In this document: positions 60,173-64,000 of the stretch, piece by piece
Position numbering within the stretch: the stretch's first letter is position 1
Layout: each line of letters starts with the position of its first letter
DNA from: Streptomyces sp. yr375
GTDB lineage: Bacteria; Actinomycetota; Actinomycetes; Streptomycetales; Streptomycetaceae
NCBI RefSeq assembly: GCF_900110755.1
Contig: NZ_FOFF01000004.1
Coordinates: 124,001 to 188,000 of the forward strand
Reading direction: 5' to 3'
Length of the DNA: 64,000 nt
Program-made: the position numbers and the translations under genes
The notes under the pieces: model-generated
Database searches by the model: none
What the model saw: only the letters and a program-made list of their open reading frames with translations
What the model was told of the DNA's origin: nothing

Positions 60173-60892
60173 ATGTCCACACTCATCTCCCTTTTCGCCG
60201 GCCTGGTCGAGCACCTCGCCGACCTGCTCCAGCCCCTGTTCGGCGCCGCCGCAGCGGCCGCCGCGATCGTCCTGTTCACCGCACTCGTACGACTCCTCGT
60301 CCATCCCCTGTCCCGCGCCGCCGCCCGCGGCCAGAAGGCCCGTACGGCGTTGCAGCCGAGGATCGCCGAACTGCGCAAGAAGCACGCCAGGAACCCCGAG
60401 AAGCTCCAGCGGGCGGTGCTGGACCTGCATGCCGAGGAAAAGGTGTCGCCGCTGTCCGGACTGCTGCCCAGCCTCTGCCAGTTGCCCGCCTTCTTCCTCC
60501 TCTACCACCTCTTCTCCAGCTCCTCGATCGGCGGCGAGGCCAACGGGCTGCTCGGTCACCAGCTCTTCGCCGCGCCCCTCGGCGACCGCTGGACGGACGC
60601 GCTGACCGGGACCGGGGGCGGGGTGTTCGGCGCGGCGGGACTGGTCTACCTCGGGCTGTTCGCCGTCGTCGCGACCGTCGCGTCCTTCAACTTCGTACGG
60701 GCGAGGCGGCAGCCGTTGCCGCAGGTCGCCGCAGGTGAGCCGGTGCCCGGGCTCGGCGCGGTCGCCAAGGCCGTACCGTTCCTGTCCTTCTTCACGCTGG
60801 TCACGGTGGCCGTCGTACCGCTGGCCGCCGCGCTGTACGTCATCACGAGCACGACGTGGAGCGCGGTCGAACGGGCGGTTCTGTACTCGTAA
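60173..60892 (+). CDS. YidC/Oxa1-family membrane insertase, second paralogue
   Basis: This 239-aa protein has the five-span YidC core: AIVLFTALVRLLVHPLSRAA, the cytoplasmic coiled segment QPRIAELRKKHARNPEKLQR, PLSGLLPSLCQLPAFFLLYH, and two late spans. It lacks a large periplasmic domain, as in Gram-positive proteins. The arginine in the first core span (LVRLLVHP) matches the conserved hydrophilic-groove residue. It is shorter than the housekeeping copy expected near rpmH and rnpA, so it is probably a specialised paralogue. Confidence 0.9.
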   Translation: MSTLISLFAGLVEHLADLLQPLFGAAAAAAAIVLFTALVRLLVHPLSRAAARGQKARTALQPRIAELRKKHARNPEKLQRAVLDLHAEEKVSPLSGLLPSLCQLPAFFLLYHLFSSSSIGGEANGLLGHQLFAAPLGDRWTDALTGTGGGVFGAAGLVYLGLFAVVATVASFNFVRARRQPLPQVAAGEPVPGLGAVAKAVPFLSFFTLVTVAVVPLAAALYVITSTTWSAVERAVLYS

Positions 60893-61035
60893 CTCGTAGC
60901 ACCGGGTCCGATGCCGGTGCCCGGTGGGTGAACCGGGTATTGCGGAGCGGGCGTTCAGCTTGGAGGATCGACCAGTCGTCCGATGGCTGCACCCGTCGGC
61001 GGACGCTCCGCGATCGAGGGAGATGGTGACGGACC

Positions 61036-61893
61036 ATGAAGCTGCTGCGAGTCGGTACGGCGGGCGCGGAGTGCCCCGCACTGCTGGACGCCGACGGAAC
61101 GCTGCGGGACCTGTCGGACGTCGTGGACGACGTCGACGGCGCGCTGCTCGCCGACGACGCGGCGCTCGGCCGGGTCCGGGCCGCCGCCGACTCCGGTGAG
61201 CTGCCCGCCTTGGACCCGGCCGGGCTGCGGATCGGGCCGCCGCTGGCCCGGATCGGCAAGATCGTGTGCATCGGGCTGAACTATCACGACCACGCCCGGG
61301 AGACCGGGGCCGAGCCGCCCGCCGAGCCCGTCATCTTCTTCAAGGCGGCGGACACGGTCGTCGGGCCGTACGACACCGTGCTCGTGCCCCGGGGGTCCGT
61401 GAAGACCGACTGGGAGGTGGAGTTGGCGGTCGTCATCGGGCGTACGGCCCGCTATCTGGGGTCGGCGGAGGACGGGCTCGCGCACGTCGCGGGGTACGCC
61501 GTCGCGCACGACGTGTCCGAGCGGGAGTTCCAGATCGAGCGGGGCGGGACCTGGGACAAGGGGAAGAACTGCGAGACGTTCAATCCGCTCGGGCCGTGGC
61601 TGGTCACGGCCGACGAGGTGCCCGACCCGCAGGGGCTCTCCCTGAGGCTCTGGGTCAACGGGGAGCTGAAGCAGGACGGGACGACGGCCGAGCAGATCTT
61701 TCCCGTGGGGGAGGTCGTGCGGTACGTCAGCCAGTTCATGACGCTCTATCCCGGGGATGTCATCAACACCGGGACGCCTGCGGGCGTGGCGCTGGGCGCG
61801 CCGGAGCCGAAGCCGTTCCTGCGGAGCGGGGACGTGGTGGAACTGGAGATCGAGGGGTTGGGCAGGCAGCGGCAGGAGTTCAAGGACGCGTAG
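61036..61893 (+). CDS. Fumarylacetoacetate hydrolase-family enzyme
   Basis: This 285-aa protein has the FAH fold: GKIVCIGLNYHDHARETG, PVIFFKAADTVVGPYD, metal ligands in DWEVELAVVIG and AHDVSEREFQ, then GKNCETFNPLGPWLV and YPGDVINTGTPAGV. Such enzymes hydrolyse or decarboxylate 2-keto acids in catabolism of aromatic compounds or sugars. The length and motif order suggest the ureidoglycolate-lyase/2,4-diketo-3-deoxy-L-fuconate group, although the substrate is not fixed. The ATG at 61036 follows GAGGGAGATGGTGACGG. Confidence 0.93.
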   Translation: MKLLRVGTAGAECPALLDADGTLRDLSDVVDDVDGALLADDAALGRVRAAADSGELPALDPAGLRIGPPLARIGKIVCIGLNYHDHARETGAEPPAEPVIFFKAADTVVGPYDTVLVPRGSVKTDWEVELAVVIGRTARYLGSAEDGLAHVAGYAVAHDVSEREFQIERGGTWDKGKNCETFNPLGPWLVTADEVPDPQGLSLRLWVNGELKQDGTTAEQIFPVGEVVRYVSQFMTLYPGDVINTGTPAGVALGAPEPKPFLRSGDVVELEIEGLGRQRQEFKDA

Positions 61894-61988
61894 ACGCTCC
61901 GCTCGGGGCAGGGGAACTGCGGTAGTTCGTCGGCGGCAGGCCGTCGGCGGTTGCTCGCGCAGTTCCCCGCGCCCCTTAGGTGGGACAC

Positions 61989-62495
61989 CTACAGGTACTT
62001 CTCCAGGAACTGGTGGAGTGCCTCCACCACGAACCGGTGGTCGTCCAGTTGCGGCAGGCCGGACACCGTCACCGCGCCGATGATGCCCACGCCCTCCACG
62101 TTGATGGGGAAGGAGCCGCCGTGGGCCGCGTACTCGTCCTGGTCCAGGCGGGCGGAGTCCTCGAACGTCGTGCCCTTCGCGCGGTAGCGGGCGCCCACCA
62201 GGTAGGAGGAGGCGCCGAAGCGTTCCACGACCCGGCGCTTACGGGCGATCCAGGCGTCGTTGTCGGGGGTCGAACCGGGCAGGGCCGCGTGGAAGAGCTG
62301 CTGGCCGGCGCGGTGGATGTCGACGGCGACCGGCGCTTGGCGCTCGCGGGCCAGCTCCACCAGCAGTGAGCCGAGCGCCCACGCGTCGTCGTTCGTGAAC
62401 TGGCGGAAGATCAGCCGCCGTTCCTGACCCTGGAGCTCCTCCAGGGTCGGGGTGATCTCCGGGGTGAACTTCGGGGTGATCTCGTGGGTGCCCAT
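61989..62495 (-). CDS. UPF0303/heme-degrading-domain (GlcG/HbpS-like) protein
   Basis: This 168-aa protein matches the UPF0303 (YBR137W-like) group of the GlcG/HbpS fold: RLIFRQFTNDDAWALGSLL, AVDIHRAGQQLFHAALPGS, DNDAWIARKRRVVERFGASS and HGGSFPI near the end. The N-terminus contains a short EITPKFTPEITP repeat that is probably dispensable. The start overlaps the stop of the oxidoreductase gene (TAATG), so it is the second gene of that unit. Confidence 0.9.
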   Translation of the reverse strand: MGTHEITPKFTPEITPTLEELQGQERRLIFRQFTNDDAWALGSLLVELARERQAPVAVDIHRAGQQLFHAALPGSTPDNDAWIARKRRVVERFGASSYLVGARYRAKGTTFEDSARLDQDEYAAHGGSFPINVEGVGIIGAVTVSGLPQLDDHRFVVEALHQFLEKYL

Positions 62496-63598
62496 TACAG
62501 CGTCACCGCCACCTTGTCTCGTGCCGAACGGCGGGCCGCCTCCAGGACGTCGAGGGCGGCGGCCGCCTCGACGGCGGTCACCGGATTGGGGCCGCCGTCG
62601 ATCAGTGCCTTGGCCACCGCAGCGTAGTAGGCCGGGTAGTCGCCGGGGAGGGTCCGTACGGGTCGTCCGCCGCCGGTCGGCGGCGACTCTCCGGCGCCGA
62701 CCCGCCCCCACAGCTCCGCCGGCTCCGCACCCCAGCCGTCGGAACCGGAACCGGAACGGGATCCGGAACCGGAGCCGTCGGGTCGCTCGCCCGCCCGCAG
62801 GGCCGCCTCCTGCGGATCGAGGCCGTACTTCACATAGCCCGCCGTCGAGCCCAGCACCCGGAAACGCGGGCCGAGCTGGGCGGTCGTCGCGGACACGTGG
62901 AGGTGGGAACGGACGCCGTTGGCGTGCGTCAGCGCGATGAACGTGTCGTCGTCGGTCTCCGCGCCCGGACGGCGGACGTCCGTCTCGGCGTAGACGCAGA
63001 CCACCGGGCCGAACAGGACGAGCGCCTGGTCGACGACGTGACTGCCGAGGTCGTACAGCAGACCTCCGATCTCTGCCGGATCGCCGGACTCCCGCCAGCC
63101 GCCCTTCGGCAGCGGCCGCCACCGCTCGAACCGGGACTCGAAGCGCCATACGTCGCCCAGCTCGCCGTCCGCCAGCAGCGCGCGCAGGGTCAGGAAGTCG
63201 TTGTCCCAGCGGCGGTTCTGGAAGACGGAGAGGAGCAGGCCGCGCTCCTCGGCGAGGGCGGCCAGCTCACGCGCCTCGGCCGCGGTGCCGGCGACCGGCT
63301 TGTCGACGACGACCGGCAGACCGGCCTTCAGGGCGGCGGTCGCGAGCGGGACGTGCGTCTTGTTCGGGGACGCGATGACGACCAGGTCCAGCTCGTCGGC
63401 GCGGGCCAGCAGGTCTTCGGGGGTGGCGGCGACGCGTACGTCCGGGAACTCGGCGCGGGCCTGCTCCTGCCGCTCGGGGTTCGAGGTGACCACCGTGTCG
63501 AGGACGAGGCCCTCGGTCGCGGCGATCAGCGGGGCGTGGAACACGGAGCCGGCGAGACCGTAGCCGATCAGGCCCACGCGGAGAGGAGTACCTGTCAT
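62495..63598 (-). CDS. Gfo/Idh/MocA-family sugar oxidoreductase
   Basis: This 367-aa dehydrogenase has the N-terminal NAD(P) fold (RVGLIGYGLAGSVFHAPL), VVIASPNKTHVPLA and the DKPVAGTAAEA sequence that contacts the nicotinamide. The C-terminal alpha/beta domain has ENRRWDNDFLTL-like SVFQNRRWDNDF and GGLLYDLGSHVVDQAL with the likely catalytic Asp and His. The substrate is probably a sugar, inositol or derivative. The ATG at 63598 fits MTGTPLRVG. A ROK regulator is divergent, across 56 bases, and likely controls it. Confidence 0.93.
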   Translation of the reverse strand: MTGTPLRVGLIGYGLAGSVFHAPLIAATEGLVLDTVVTSNPERQEQARAEFPDVRVAATPEDLLARADELDLVVIASPNKTHVPLATAALKAGLPVVVDKPVAGTAAEARELAALAEERGLLLSVFQNRRWDNDFLTLRALLADGELGDVWRFESRFERWRPLPKGGWRESGDPAEIGGLLYDLGSHVVDQALVLFGPVVCVYAETDVRRPGAETDDDTFIALTHANGVRSHLHVSATTAQLGPRFRVLGSTAGYVKYGLDPQEAALRAGERPDGSGSGSRSGSGSDGWGAEPAELWGRVGAGESPPTGGGRPVRTLPGDYPAYYAAVAKALIDGGPNPVTAVEAAAALDVLEAARRSARDKVAVTL

Positions 63599-63654
63599 GC
63601 GGTCCACTTTCGCAACGCTGTTGCCAAAGCGCAAGCGCGGGTGAGAATGGAGGC

Positions 63655-64000
63655 GTGAACAGGACGAACGGCGCGGGCGGCAGCACGGGTGCGGGTGGGG
63701 GCAAGGGCATGGGTACGGGTACGGGGGCTGGCGTGGGCCCAGTCACCGGCGGAGGCGCAGGCATCGGCACAGGCACCGGCGCGGGCGTCAACCTGCTGGC
63801 CCTGCGCAACCACAACGCCGCGCTCGTGCTCGACCTGCTGCGCACGGCCGGTCCGGACGGCATCAGCCGGCTCGAACTCGCCGAGCGCACCGGGCTCACC
63901 CCGCAGGCGGTCAGCAAGATCACCGCCCGGCTGCGGCAGGAGGGGCTGGCGGCGGAGGCGGGCCACCGCGCCTCGACCGGCGGCAAGCCGCGCACGGTCC
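63655..64000 (+). CDS. ROK-family transcriptional regulator (cut by window end)
   Basis: Starting from GTG 63655, preceded by GAATGGAGGC, the frame stays open to the window end. After an unusual Gly-rich N-terminus of about 45 residues (GTGTGAGVGPVTGGGAGIG), it reads NLLALRNHNAALVLDLLRTA and SRLELAERTGLTPQAVSKIT with a winged-helix ending SKITARLRQEGLAAEA. This is the MarR-like DNA-binding region of ROK/NagC-type repressors. The sugar-kinase-like half lies beyond the window. It is divergent from the Gfo/Idh/MocA operon, its probable target. Confidence 0.85.
   Translation, partial: MNRTNGAGGSTGAGGGKGMGTGTGAGVGPVTGGGAGIGTGTGAGVNLLALRNHNAALVLDLLRTAGPDGISRLELAERTGLTPQAVSKITARLRQEGLAAEAGHRASTGGKPRTV

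Overview
This window is chromosomal DNA from a Streptomyces or close relative. The evidence is very high G+C with G/C-ending codons, frequent GTG starts and 4-base start/stop overlaps, WhiJ-type XRE/DUF397 regulator pairs, a nagE/nagF locus with DasR-type operators, a class E sortase with an LAXTG-type substrate, and ECF sigma and GlxA/LacI/GntR/ROK regulators. The order nagE, nagF, rph, rdgB resembles the GlcNAc locus of Streptomyces coelicolor as I know it. All functional calls are from reading the sequence; no database was searched.

Layout. (1) 1-6.4 kb: a four-gene block with tight spacing, made of an ATP-grasp ligase, an Asp/Asn-hydroxylase-fold dioxygenase, an L-arginine amidinotransferase and an ATP-grasp/methyltransferase fusion. 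An APH-type kinase lies convergent to it. It looks like the edge of an undescribed pathway for a guanidino-bearing, ligase-made small peptide or amide. (2) 6.4-8.8 kb: a WhiJ/AbaA-like regulator set. (3) 8.8-12.2 kb: a DUF899 protein, a LacI regulator, then a cysteine locus (Cys-containing leader peptide, sulfur carrier protein, cysM). (4) 12.2-20.9 kb: a PemK/MazF-like protein, a metallo-beta-lactamase, the nag PTS locus with a decayed second permease gene, rph, a lipoprotein gene, rdgB, tRNA-Leu(UAG), an HNH protein, bcp, and a GroES-like protein. (5) 20.9-39.0 kb: a bifunctional PBP, an ABC exporter, cell-surface and secreted enzymes, an ECF sigma factor with its partner, and an SDR/XRE pair.

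(6) 39.0-54.7 kb is an accessory island. It opens with a zinc-ribbon protein and a zinc-ribbon/HNH endonuclease whose start codons overlap head-to-head. About 1.5 kb of gene-poor sequence follows. Then come a MORC-like GHKL ATPase, a PD-(D/E)XK protein and a 987-residue Z1-domain ATPase, followed by two cytosine-5 methyltransferases, the first of which lacks the catalytic cysteine. On the other strand are a Vsr-type nick endonuclease, a second HTH-fused GHKL ATPase, an unrecognised 325-aa protein and a DUF6339 protein. The contents fit a restriction-modification-like defence system built on two GHKL ATPases and a Z1 motor. MORC/Z1 neighbourhoods have been predicted computationally, but I cannot match this exact set to a named, tested system.

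(7) 54.7-64 kb: a SEC-C/TPR protein, a GH30 galactanase-like enzyme, a class E sortase, a YtrA-type GntR/membrane protein pair with a likely operator, a DUF6412/YidC-like pair, an FAH-family hydrolase, a UPF0303/oxidoreductase operon and the start of a ROK regulator cut by the window end.

Links between regions are mostly inference. DasR-type sites join the two nag permease loci. The sortase at 57.6 kb is a candidate for anchoring the LAXTG protein at 30.2 kb. In the defence island, one modification enzyme, a matched mismatch-repair nuclease and several ATPases and nucleases sit on two converging operons.
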